A DNA stretch of 64,000 nucleotides, from contig JANMXI010000045.1 in NCBI GenBank assembly GCA_031394735.1, positions 1-64,000 on the forward strand. Direction: 5' to 3'. The notes below the pieces were generated by a model. That model did no database searches. It had not been told where the DNA came from and saw nothing but the letters and a program-made list of their open reading frames with translations. Shown piece by piece: positions 35,232 through 43,926 of this stretch; positions within the stretch are counted from its first letter, which is position 1, and each line of letters begins with the position of its first letter. The stretch is from TMP-86 sp031394735 (lineage in GTDB: Bacteria; Pseudomonadota; Gammaproteobacteria; Steroidobacterales; Steroidobacteraceae). A program made the translations under genes and the position numbers.

Positions 35232-35962
35232 CCGACGACGAACTCGCCCGTCACATTGCCGACCATGCCGGCCGCCTCCTGCTGCAGTTACGCGACTCCG
35301 CGTTGTTCGTCGACAAGGCCTTGGGAAAGGCCGGCGACCGCGTCGCCAACGCCTTCATCATGGAGGCGCTGACGCACCATCGACCCGGCGACGCCATCTT
35401 GAGCGAGGAAGAAAAAGATTCCACCGCCCGCTGCAGCGCTGAGCGCGTGTGGATCGTGGACCCGCTGGATGGCACGCGCGAGTACGGCGAGGGCCGCAGC
35501 GACTGGGCCGTGCACATCGCGATGGCCGTCGGCGGTCACGCACAGATCGGCGCCGTTGCACTGCCAGCATTGTCGCTGACCCTGACCTCCGCAGCACCCC
35601 AGCCGCTGGCATCGCGCATGGGGCAGCCGCGCATGGTGGTCAGCCGCACTCGCCCAGCGCAAGAAGCGCTCAGGGTGGCGAAGGTTCTTCAGGCGCAACT
35701 AATTCCGATGGGATCGGCAGGCGCCAAAGCCATGGCCGTGGCGCGCGGTGATGCGGACATCTATCTGCATTCCGGCGGTCAATACGAATGGGATAGCTGT
35801 GCGCCGGTCGCCGTCGCGCGGGCGGCCGGACTGCACGTGTCGCGTATCGACGGGTCCGCCTGCCTCTACAATCGCGAGAATCCCTACATGCCGGATCTGC
35901 TGATCTGCCGCAGTGAATTCGCGGCGCCGGTACTCAATGCCCTGTCAGGGCTTGCCAGTTAG
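35228..35962 (+). CDS. cysQ: 3'(2'),5'-bisphosphate nucleotidase CysQ
   Basis: A 244-residue inositol-monophosphatase-fold enzyme that hydrolyses 3'-phosphoadenosine 5'-phosphate, the by-product of PAPS use. It shows the metal-binding EEEKDS and the signature WIVDPLDGTREY, and a C-terminal WDSCAPVAVARAAG. The GTG start overlaps the cysNC stop (GTGA). It converges with, and overlaps by 18 bp, the parA-like gene. Confidence 0.94.
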   Translation: MTDDELARHIADHAGRLLLQLRDSALFVDKALGKAGDRVANAFIMEALTHHRPGDAILSEEEKDSTARCSAERVWIVDPLDGTREYGEGRSDWAVHIAMAVGGHAQIGAVALPALSLTLTSAAPQPLASRMGQPRMVVSRTRPAQEALRVAKVLQAQLIPMGSAGAKAMAVARGDADIYLHSGGQYEWDSCAPVAVARAAGLHVSRIDGSACLYNRENPYMPDLLICRSEFAAPVLNALSGLAS

Positions 35963-36787
35963 GGAGTGATCCGGCGTCGTGGCATCCGTGACCACGTCTG
36001 CGACCAGATCTGCGAGGGCGGTCAAAGTCGCGGCTTGCGGCGGCGAGCCGAGTCGCGCATCGATTTCAGCCCATAGCGCCGCAAAGGTCCGCCCAGCCGC
36101 ACTGCCCGGTGCATACGATGACAACGGCGCGCGCCGCACGGTCATGCGCTCGATCTCGCTCGAGTACGGCACTTCAGTCGCCAGCATGTGTGGATGCCGC
36201 AGTCTCGTGCTCTCGATGACCTCACGATGCAGCGATTTGCGCCGATCCACCATGGAAAAAAACGGCAACAGCACCAGGTCAGTCCAGGCATTGTCGACAA
36301 TGAACGCCTGCAACTGGTCCAGCATGCGCACCGACAAGGGCGTCGGCACCAACGGAACGACGACGGCATCTGCCGCGCGCAACACATTCTCCGACAGCAG
36401 CGAAATGCCGGGCGGACAGTCCATGAACAGAGCCGCATATTCATCGCGCAGCGATCGGCTCATCTTCAGCAATCGTTCCGTGGGTCGCTTCCGTCGACTC
36501 AAATACACATCGAAATTGCGATAGGACAGATCTGCCGGCAGCACATCCAGGTTCTCGTATGCGCTCGCCAGCAACAACTCCGGGAGTTCGCGCTTGCCGC
36601 TCACGAGCTTCTTCGCCGAAGGCGCTTCGTCAGGTTCACAGCGCAACACGTGCGTCGCGGCGCCTTGCGGGTCCAGATCCCAGAGCAAGGTGCGCCGGCT
36701 GGCCATGGCATGCAGATAGGCGAGGTTGACCGTGGTCGTGGTCTTTCCAACCCCCCCTTTGATATTGGTGACGGCGATGATCTTCAT
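35945..36787 (-). CDS. orphan ParA-family ATPase
   Basis: A 280-residue deviant-Walker ATPase: NIKGGVGKTTTTVNLAYLHA (residues 8-27), DLDPQGAATHVL and MDCPPGISLLSENVL. No parB-like gene or centromere-like repeat is adjacent, so it is not an ordinary partition cassette. It is the last gene on this strand after the kinase gene (51-bp gap) and its end overlaps cysQ. Role unknown; such orphans may position protein complexes. Confidence 0.85.
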   Translation of the reverse strand: MKIIAVTNIKGGVGKTTTTVNLAYLHAMASRRTLLWDLDPQGAATHVLRCEPDEAPSAKKLVSGKRELPELLLASAYENLDVLPADLSYRNFDVYLSRRKRPTERLLKMSRSLRDEYAALFMDCPPGISLLSENVLRAADAVVVPLVPTPLSVRMLDQLQAFIVDNAWTDLVLLPFFSMVDRRKSLHREVIESTRLRHPHMLATEVPYSSEIERMTVRRAPLSSYAPGSAAGRTFAALWAEIDARLGSPPQAATLTALADLVADVVTDATTPDHSLTGKP

Positions 36788-36838
36788 CAGCGCGCCAGCA
36801 TACCGGCACGCACGCGGGCTGTCAGGAACGCTCGCCGG

Positions 36839-37861
36839 TCAGCTTATGTTCAAGAACTCTCGGCCCGCACTCAGGGCCATCTCGATCAAGGCGGGTGTCA
36901 ACTCTGTCGCTGCGGGCTCACCTTTTCGCGTATGCACCCAGCCCAGATACGTCGTCGCGCGCGCTGCCAGAAACATTGGCAGCATTTCCAGATGTTCATC
37001 GCTCAAGGCGCGATGCTCGCGATAGCCGGCGACCACCGCATCTCGCGCGCAGGCAAAATACGGCTCGCCACGGATGAAGTACAAGGTGGTTGCAATCTCG
37101 AACAAATGCCAGCCGAAGCCTGCATCGTCAAAATCGATGATGCGTACACCGTCGGCACCCACCATGACGTTCTCCGGCACCAGGTCGGCGTGAATCAAAC
37201 CATAGCGGTCTGCCAATTGCCCAAATGCGCGCAGGCCTTGGTCGACCGCGCCACGTACCTCCAGCAACAATCGGCGATTCTCGGCGGACAACGAATCGAG
37301 TTCCCAGAACCGACCCCAGCGCGGTTGCTCGCCGACCAGGCCTTCCCGATCCCAGGCATGGCGGGTGAACCCGGACGGCAATGTCCAAGTCATTGCCTGG
37401 TTATGCATCTTCGCGGCAAGCTGACCAATGGTGCGATAGCAACGGAAGATGGCTGCCTCATCGCCGGATACGCCCTGCACGGCAGAGCCAAGCTGCTCGC
37501 CGTCGATCCACTCGAACACATCCACCTGTCGCGACTCACCCAATTCCTCGCACTCGACGCACTCGAATGCCCGGCCGGCGCGGGAGGGCACGACGGTGGG
37601 AACCTCAATGCCGTGTGCGGCCAGCGCCTCGCACCAACTCAATTCCGAACTCAACGCCGCATTCGAGTGATAGCCGAACCGGTGCACGCGAAGCGCCACG
37701 CGACACCCATCGCGCAGATGGACGGCGTACACGGCATTCTCACGGACTTTGATGGGCTTCATATCGACGACGTCGAGCGGCCAAAGCGCCAGCGCCGTTC
37801 GCGCGATCTGCAGCAACAGCCTGCCCTGCTCTTCGGGTCCGAGATCTTTCCAGGCACTCAT
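36839..37861 (-). CDS. APH/COG2334-type small-molecule kinase
   Basis: A 340-residue protein-kinase-like fold of the choline/aminoglycoside/homoserine kinase group. The catalytic loop is GLIHADLVPENVMV and the metal-binding motif is IIDFDDAGFGWHLFEIATTL. It starts 2 bp after the AGXT2L-like gene. In known pairs (hydroxylysine kinase with phosphohydroxylysine phospho-lyase, or ethanolamine-type kinases) such a kinase phosphorylates a hydroxyl group that the PLP enzyme then eliminates. That role is inferred from context. A protein-kinase function like SrkA is the alternative. Confidence 0.8.
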   Translation of the reverse strand: MSAWKDLGPEEQGRLLLQIARTALALWPLDVVDMKPIKVRENAVYAVHLRDGCRVALRVHRFGYHSNAALSSELSWCEALAAHGIEVPTVVPSRAGRAFECVECEELGESRQVDVFEWIDGEQLGSAVQGVSGDEAAIFRCYRTIGQLAAKMHNQAMTWTLPSGFTRHAWDREGLVGEQPRWGRFWELDSLSAENRRLLLEVRGAVDQGLRAFGQLADRYGLIHADLVPENVMVGADGVRIIDFDDAGFGWHLFEIATTLYFIRGEPYFACARDAVVAGYREHRALSDEHLEMLPMFLAARATTYLGWVHTRKGEPAATELTPALIEMALSAGREFLNIS

Positions 37862-37863
37862 CG

Positions 37864-39144
37864 CTACAACCCGGTGATCACGTCGTCGAGCGTGGCAATC
37901 AGCAGATCCGCGTGCTCACGTGTGAACGGCATGGGCGGACGAATTTTCAGGATATTGTCATGCATGCCAATGCGGCTGATCAGCACGCCACGATCGCGCA
38001 TGGCATTGACGATGCGTTTAGTTGGCGCGGCCGCCGGTGCTTTCGTCTTCTGATCCGCGACCATCTCGACGGCGAAGAACATGCCGTTGCCGCGCACGTC
38101 GCCGATGAGGGAGAGCTTGGTCTGCAGGCCGCGCAAGCGTTCGATGACGTAGCCACCCACGCTGCGGGCATTGGCCAGCAGTTGCTCGCGATCAATCACT
38201 TCCAAAACCGCCATGCCTACCGCAGCCGACACCGGATTTCCGCCGAAGGTATTGAAGTACATGTTGCGGCTGGCGAACGTCTCCACCAGATCCGCGCGCG
38301 CCACCACGCCGGCCAACGGGTGCCCATTTCCCATAGGCTTGCCCATGGTGACGATGTCGGGCAACGCGCCGAGCGCGGCATGGCCCCACATGTGGGTACC
38401 GAATCGGCCGAAGCCGCCCTGCACCTCGTCGGCGATCAACAATCCGCCCGCATCATGTACGATTTTCGCCGCTTTGCGCAGATACCCCGCCGGCACCATC
38501 GGCAGGCCTTCACTCGAAAAGGCCGTGCACAGCAGCAGGCCCGCAAGCTTCACGCCTTGCGATTCGAACTCCTCGATCGCATGGCTCACATCAGCGGCAT
38601 AGGCGTCGCTCAGCGCCTCATCGCTTCGTCCATTGCGATCCCGGTAGGGATCAAACACGGGAATCGCGCGCACAAACGGTCCACGCTTTTCCGGCGGCGT
38701 GAACAAGGTGCTGATTTGCGACACGGCCGCCGTGTTGCCGTGATAGGCAAAGGCCGTGGAGATGATACCTTGGTTGCCGGTGCATTCGCGCGCCATGCGC
38801 AATGCCAGCTCGTTCGCTTCGCTCCCCGTGCACACGAACATGACATTCGCCAGAGACGGATCAAACGTCGCCAGCAGCTTTTCTGCATAGTTGACGACGG
38901 CCTCATCCAGATAGCGTGTGTGCGTGTTCAACGTCGAGGCCTGCCGGTGCAGCGCCTCCACGACATGCGGATGACAATGCCCCACATGAGGAACATTGTT
39001 GTACGCGTCAAGATAACGCTTGCCGTCGGCATCGAACACCCACACGCCTTCGCCGCGCACCAGGTGCAGCGGACGCTCGTAGAACAAAGGTGAGTGACGT
39101 CCCAAGACGCGATAGCGCCGCTCCAGCAATGACATTGAATTCAT
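37864..39144 (-). CDS. class III aminotransferase-fold PLP enzyme, AGXT2L phospho-lyase-like
   Basis: A 426-residue PLP enzyme. The N-terminal part (LFYERPLHLVRGEGVWVFDA, then YLDAYNNVPHVGHCHPHVVE) is close to the AGXT2L1/AGXT2L2 group, which are phospho-lyases on phosphoethanolamine or phosphohydroxylysine rather than transaminases. PLP contacts are GSEAN, LIADEVQGGFGR and the Lys in VTMGKPMGNGHP. The ATG at 39144 has GGGA 7 nt upstream. Its tight link to a kinase gene supports the phospho-lyase reading; an ordinary omega-transaminase is the alternative. Confidence 0.82.
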   Translation of the reverse strand: MNSMSLLERRYRVLGRHSPLFYERPLHLVRGEGVWVFDADGKRYLDAYNNVPHVGHCHPHVVEALHRQASTLNTHTRYLDEAVVNYAEKLLATFDPSLANVMFVCTGSEANELALRMARECTGNQGIISTAFAYHGNTAAVSQISTLFTPPEKRGPFVRAIPVFDPYRDRNGRSDEALSDAYAADVSHAIEEFESQGVKLAGLLLCTAFSSEGLPMVPAGYLRKAAKIVHDAGGLLIADEVQGGFGRFGTHMWGHAALGALPDIVTMGKPMGNGHPLAGVVARADLVETFASRNMYFNTFGGNPVSAAVGMAVLEVIDREQLLANARSVGGYVIERLRGLQTKLSLIGDVRGNGMFFAVEMVADQKTKAPAAAPTKRIVNAMRDRGVLISRIGMHDNILKIRPPMPFTREHADLLIATLDDVITGL

Positions 39145-39156
39145 GAAGGGTTCCCG

Positions 39157-39951
39157 TCAGCGGCTGTTGTAATAGGCTTCCAGCACGATCGGGCTCTCCG
39201 GCAAGGTCGATCCGCCATCGACCACGATCGTCTGGCCGGTGATATAGGCAGCCTCCTTCGAGGCCAGAAACAGCATCGCATTGGCGATGTCGCTGGGCGC
39301 GCCGAGCTTGCCGATGGGGATGCAGGCCGCCATCTGGGCAATCTCCTCCTCCGTGCCCAAGGCCTTCATCGCCGGCGTCAGAATGTAGCCAGGTTCCACG
39401 CCGTTGACAGTGATGTTGTCACGCGCATATTCCAGCGCCGCCGTGCGGATCAGCCCGTTCATCCCCGACTTCGACGCCGCGTAATGCGCCGTGCCGGGCA
39501 TGGCGACATTCGGGCCGGTGACGGACGAGGTAAATAGAATCCGGCCCCCGCCCGCTTTGCGTAAATGCGGAAGCGATTCCTGAATGAGCCAGAAGCCGGC
39601 CTTGAGATTGACCGACAAGGTGCGGTCCAGATCCTCGTCCGAAAGTTGCTCGATGGAAATGACCGGATACACGGCCGCATTGTGAACCACGATGTCCAGA
39701 TGACCGTAGGCTGCCACTGTCTGCGCGACAGCACGCTTCACCTCCGCGCGCGAACCGATGTCGACCTGCAACAGTTTCGCCTCGCCGCCACCCTTGACGA
39801 TGGCATCTGCCACCGCCTGACCGTTCGCCGCCGTGCGTGTGACGATCATCACCTGAGCCCCTGCGGCAGCGAAGCAGCGTGCAATACCCTCGCCGATGCC
39901 CTGACCGGCACCTGTCACCAATGCAACTTTTCCGTGGAGATCTCCGATCAT
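39157..39951 (-). CDS. short-chain dehydrogenase/reductase
   Basis: A 264-residue classical SDR. It has the cofactor motif VTGAGQGIGEGIARCF, VVHNAAVYP in the NNAG position, the catalytic Ser in FTSSVTGP, and YAASK with the catalytic Tyr/Lys. The C-terminal DGGSTLPESP is typical. The start at 39951 lies 12 bp after the MFS stop; the upstream open frame lies inside the transporter gene. It likely oxidises an alcohol or aldehyde intermediate of the operon's pathway. Confidence 0.9.
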   Translation of the reverse strand: MIGDLHGKVALVTGAGQGIGEGIARCFAAAGAQVMIVTRTAANGQAVADAIVKGGGEAKLLQVDIGSRAEVKRAVAQTVAAYGHLDIVVHNAAVYPVISIEQLSDEDLDRTLSVNLKAGFWLIQESLPHLRKAGGGRILFTSSVTGPNVAMPGTAHYAASKSGMNGLIRTAALEYARDNITVNGVEPGYILTPAMKALGTEEEIAQMAACIPIGKLGAPSDIANAMLFLASKEAAYITGQTIVVDGGSTLPESPIVLEAYYNSR

Positions 39952-39962
39952 GGCATGGACCT

Positions 39963-41144
39963 TTATGTTGAGAGTGGATGTGCGCGACGTTGCTGCGTGA
40001 GCACCGGCGGCAGAATGAACAACCAGCTGAGGACGAACAACCCGATGGCGATCCAATTCACGGGCGCGTAGCGACCTTCTGAGATGACACTGGCCGCCAG
40101 CGCCGGACCGATTGCCAAGCCAATCATTTGCATGGCGACCGCTTTCACGACGACACGGCCGCGGCGGTCGAAGCTGGCCATGGAACCCAGCAGATACGGA
40201 TGCGTCATGTTCCAGAAAAAATTGTAGACGCTCACCCAGACGGCAAAAGGCGCGTACTGGAAATGTCCGATCAGGAACAGCAAGCTCAGCGCGCCACCCA
40301 ATATGCCGATGCTCAAGGGACGCCAGCGGCCGAAGCGGGAGCCCACCATCGCCGCGAGGAATGCGCCGCCAACACCCGCCAATTGTGACAATGTCAGGCT
40401 GCTGGCCACCTGCTGTTCATTCAATCCCCCGGCGACGCCAATGAGAAACAGATAGGCCCACATGACGCCTTGCGCCACGAAATACGCAAGCATCGCGAAC
40501 AGCGCCAACCATTGCAGCGGCACCGGCAGATTCACCGCATCGGCCTCCACCGCGGCCGCCGTGTCGCCATTGACCGGCATCGCCGCAACCAACGGCAGCG
40601 CTGTCAGCGGAAACAACGTCAGAAACACCAGCACACCGGTCATGCCATTCCACGCAAACGCGGCCGGCATCAGGTACAAGCCGATCGCGCCGTACAACAG
40701 CACCCACATGATCAGAAGCCCGAAATTCCGGTCCGGCTTGTCAGTCAGTCCCACCACCGTAAACCCCAGCGAGATGAGGCTGCCCGCGCCGGCGCCACAC
40801 AGAAACCGCAGCACTAGAAACCAATTCTGATTGTCGACGAAGACGCTGCCCAGATTGGTTGCCGCCATGATCAGCAGCGACACGACCGTCACGCTGCGCC
40901 AGTTGAACCGATGCGAGAAAAAGGTCATTAGCAGCGTGGTGGCTGTGATACCCCACACTTCAATCGACGCCGCATATCCGGCCATTTGTTCGTTAAAGCC
41001 AAGAGATTGCACCAACCCCTGGACAAATCCCGGTTGAATGATGAACACCTCGGCGCCGATGCAACTGACGAGAATGGCCGCGGTCAGCCGCCACGGATGC
41101 GAATCCGCGGCGGCCGCCGGTGCGGCGAGCGCTGTTTGCGTCAT
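39963..41144 (-). CDS. MFS transporter
   Basis: A 393-residue inner-membrane carrier with about 12 hydrophobic segments. The first is AILVSCIGAEVFIIQPGFVQ; acidic and basic residues sit between helices, as in GSRFGRWRPLSIGILGGALS (helix 7-8 side). It lies between the TonB receptor (15-bp gap) and the SDR gene, so it probably carries the operon's substrate across the inner membrane. The family gives no firm substrate. Confidence 0.88.
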   Translation of the reverse strand: MTQTALAAPAAAADSHPWRLTAAILVSCIGAEVFIIQPGFVQGLVQSLGFNEQMAGYAASIEVWGITATTLLMTFFSHRFNWRSVTVVSLLIMAATNLGSVFVDNQNWFLVLRFLCGAGAGSLISLGFTVVGLTDKPDRNFGLLIMWVLLYGAIGLYLMPAAFAWNGMTGVLVFLTLFPLTALPLVAAMPVNGDTAAAVEADAVNLPVPLQWLALFAMLAYFVAQGVMWAYLFLIGVAGGLNEQQVASSLTLSQLAGVGGAFLAAMVGSRFGRWRPLSIGILGGALSLLFLIGHFQYAPFAVWVSVYNFFWNMTHPYLLGSMASFDRRGRVVVKAVAMQMIGLAIGPALAASVISEGRYAPVNWIAIGLFVLSWLFILPPVLTQQRRAHPLST

Positions 41145-41159
41145 GAACGTCGGATGCCG

Positions 41160-43337
41160 CTACCGGCCCCAGTTGTAACGCACACTGACGCCGTAGGTAC
41201 GCGGTGTACCGTACACACCCTGGTTGGAGCCAATGAACCCGGACAGATCCAGGTTGTACACGCGATACTGCTTGTTCGTCAGGTTGCGCACATAAGCCGA
41301 CACATCCCATTTGCCATCACCGGTGCTGTAGGCAAGTCGTGCATTGGACAACGCATACGAAGGCTCGCGATCTACTTGCGCATTGATCAGCTCCAGATAC
41401 TGCACCGAATTCCACTTGCTGTCGGCCGACACCGAGGCCGTGCCACCTGCCAGATTCCACTCGTAGCGCACCACCGCATTGATGCTCCAGCGCGGCGCCT
41501 GCGGCATTTCCGCCGTGATGAAGACGCCAGCCGGTGTGGGGACATTCGCCACCGAGGTCTCCAGGTGTGAGATGCCCAACTGCAGATTCAGTCCATGCAC
41601 GGGGACGATCGCGAACTCCAGTTCGCCGCCTTTGACTTTGGCGTTCACGTTCTCCACCACCTGGGTGGCGACGTTGAGAAAGAAGCCCTGATAATCCTTG
41701 TAGTCGTAATAGAAGGTGGCGGCATTGATGCGTGCGGCGCCGTCCAGGAACGTGGACTTCACACCCAACTCATAGCTGGTCAGGGTTTCCGCCTTGTAGG
41801 GCAGCGTGCTGGCGTCGACGAACCCGGAGGTGGGCGCTGACCAACCGCCGCCTTTGGCGCCGCGATTCATGCTGGCATACAGCAATGTTCCCTTCGCAGG
41901 CTTGAAGTCCAATTCAATCTTGCCGGTGCCAATGTCGAATTTCTTATTCGCGTCTGGAAATGCAGGTGCGACGTAGTGAATGTTCTGCGGACAGGTTTCG
42001 CATACGTAGGTGTAGTCGAACTTCTTGTCATCGTTGGTGTACCGGCCGCCGGCGATCACAGTCCATTGCGGCGCGAAATCGTACTCGACCTGCGCGAACA
42101 CCGACGGCGAACTGTTCTTGGTGGTGAACTCGGCTGCACCGAAGCCGATTGGCTGGATGATCGAGGTCACGCCGATGTCATCGGCCTTGTAGTTCAGATA
42201 GTACAAACCACCGACCCAGCGCAGCGCGCCATGGGAACCGTTCAACCGTACTTCTTCCGAGAACTGGCGGTAGTGATACCAGACGTCGTAGTTGAAGATG
42301 GGATTGGACGACACATCGGAATCTTCGCCATACCGCTTCTGCACTCGCAGATAGTCGGTCACCGAGGTCAGTGTCATGTCGTTGGCCAATTTCCAGGTCG
42401 CATGAATGGTCGAGCCCACGACCGTGCGGTTGAAGATGCCGCGCCGGTCCTCGGACTGCACGAACGGATCATCGCTTGCTTTGGTGTAGCCGAAAAAATC
42501 CGGGCTTCCCGGCACGAACACACCGCGGCCCGTCGCATCGGGAACCGATGCCGCCCAGGAATAATTACCCGCCGTCTCGTTGTCGTTGGTCAAGCCGTGA
42601 ATCTTGATCAAGTACTCGGTGCTGTCGGACGGCTTGATCAGGAACTGCAGACGGCCCGAGTATTGTTTCTGATCGTTGATCTTGTGACCGAGGGTGTTGT
42701 CGATGTAGCCCTCATGCTGGGCAGTGGCGAACGACAACCGCGCCGCCACGGTGTCGCTCAACACCCGATTGATCGCCCCTTCCGTGTTGAAGGTCTGGTA
42801 ATTGCCGCCGGACACGTCGATGAAACCGTCGTTGGTGAACGTGGGCTTGTGGCTGATGTAGTGGATCAAACCGCCCGTGGCATTGCGGCCGAACAGCGTG
42901 CCCTGCGGACCGCGCAGTACCTCGACCCGATCGATGTCGAACAGGCTCCCCGCCAGTGCCCCGGTTGACGCAACGTAAGCATCATCCGCATAGGCCGCCA
43001 CCGGCGCTTCCTGATGATCGCTGAAATCGTTCTGCGACACGCCGCGCAGATTGTAGATGGTGACGGTTGCACCGAATTGATTGAACTGCATGCCCGGCAC
43101 CTGCCCGGCGATGGCGGTGACGTCCTTCATGCCCAGCGACTGCAAGGTGCTCGAATCGAGGGCCGTCAACGACGTACCCACGTCCTGCAGATTTTGCTCG
43201 CGCTTCTGCGCCGTGACGACGATCTCCGGCAGCCGGTCTTCTTCGACCGCGGGCGCCTCCGCCGCAAGGACGAGCGCGCCGGATGAGAGGCAGCCTCCCA
43301 TCAACGCCACAACAATCAACAGGGTTGTTTTACGCAT
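41160..43337 (-). CDS. TonB-dependent outer-membrane receptor
   Basis: A 725-residue receptor with a signal peptide (MRKTTLLIVVALMGGCLSSG) and a TonB box-like segment DRLPEIVVTAQKREQNLQDV. A plug domain follows (VEVLRGPQGTLFGRNATGG), then a C-terminal beta-barrel ending VSVRYNWGR. It resembles the catabolic TonB receptors common in sphingomonads and steroid degraders rather than siderophore receptors. Position in the operon suggests uptake of the compound degraded by its neighbours. Confidence 0.93.
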   Translation of the reverse strand: MRKTTLLIVVALMGGCLSSGALVLAAEAPAVEEDRLPEIVVTAQKREQNLQDVGTSLTALDSSTLQSLGMKDVTAIAGQVPGMQFNQFGATVTIYNLRGVSQNDFSDHQEAPVAAYADDAYVASTGALAGSLFDIDRVEVLRGPQGTLFGRNATGGLIHYISHKPTFTNDGFIDVSGGNYQTFNTEGAINRVLSDTVAARLSFATAQHEGYIDNTLGHKINDQKQYSGRLQFLIKPSDSTEYLIKIHGLTNDNETAGNYSWAASVPDATGRGVFVPGSPDFFGYTKASDDPFVQSEDRRGIFNRTVVGSTIHATWKLANDMTLTSVTDYLRVQKRYGEDSDVSSNPIFNYDVWYHYRQFSEEVRLNGSHGALRWVGGLYYLNYKADDIGVTSIIQPIGFGAAEFTTKNSSPSVFAQVEYDFAPQWTVIAGGRYTNDDKKFDYTYVCETCPQNIHYVAPAFPDANKKFDIGTGKIELDFKPAKGTLLYASMNRGAKGGGWSAPTSGFVDASTLPYKAETLTSYELGVKSTFLDGAARINAATFYYDYKDYQGFFLNVATQVVENVNAKVKGGELEFAIVPVHGLNLQLGISHLETSVANVPTPAGVFITAEMPQAPRWSINAVVRYEWNLAGGTASVSADSKWNSVQYLELINAQVDREPSYALSNARLAYSTGDGKWDVSAYVRNLTNKQYRVYNLDLSGFIGSNQGVYGTPRTYGVSVRYNWGR

Positions 43338-43374
43338 GAACTCAAATCTCCCTAAAACGATCGCTCAACTGACA

Positions 43375-43926
43375 CTATTTTTTGGTTGCGACGGGCGCCG
43401 ACTGCAGCGTGCCGGTTCGAAAGCTGCCCGTCATGAAAAAGTCACCCTTGCAAATCCACTCGCCATCGACCTTCGCCCACAGAAACAGAATGGCAAAGGT
43501 GAACGGCTTGGTCTTCGGGTCTGCCGGATAGACGTGAAAATCGGCCCAATCCCAGCCAACATTGCCATCGACAAAGGTGTGGACCGACTCGACCTTCACC
43601 GTATTATCCTTCACCACCGTTTGGTACAGGGGACGAATGGCATCGCGTCCGATGAATATCCCTTCGCCTTCACCGGCAGAGATGACATCGCTCGAATAGA
43701 ATTTTGTCACAATGGTTTCGGCATCGTGCGCCGCGAACGCCTTTTCCTTCAGGTCATACTTGGCGCGAATGGCCTTTTTGAAAGCGCTCAGTTGTGCACT
43801 GTCTTTGGAGGCCGCTGCGCCGGCCGCCGCCGCCGTGGTGGGCGCCGCCGTCGCCTGGACCCCATTCAAAGTCCCCAGGGTGAGAAGGGCAACGCCGCAG
43901 GCAATCCGTTTGAACCCATGCATCAT
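43375..43926 (-). CDS. secreted SnoaL/NTF2-like protein
   Basis: A 183-residue protein with a signal peptide (KRIACGVALLTLGTLNGVQA), an Ala-rich linker and an NTF2-like cone-fold domain (KAFAAHDAETIVTKFYSSDV, FIGRDAIRPLYQ, VDGNVGWDWADFHV, DGEWICKGDFF). Such domains bind or isomerise small molecules. The ATG overlaps the FAD-enzyme stop (ATGA), so the two periplasmic proteins are probably coupled and may act together. Confidence 0.82.
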   Translation of the reverse strand: MMHGFKRIACGVALLTLGTLNGVQATAAPTTAAAAGAAASKDSAQLSAFKKAIRAKYDLKEKAFAAHDAETIVTKFYSSDVISAGEGEGIFIGRDAIRPLYQTVVKDNTVKVESVHTFVDGNVGWDWADFHVYPADPKTKPFTFAILFLWAKVDGEWICKGDFFMTGSFRTGTLQSAPVATKK

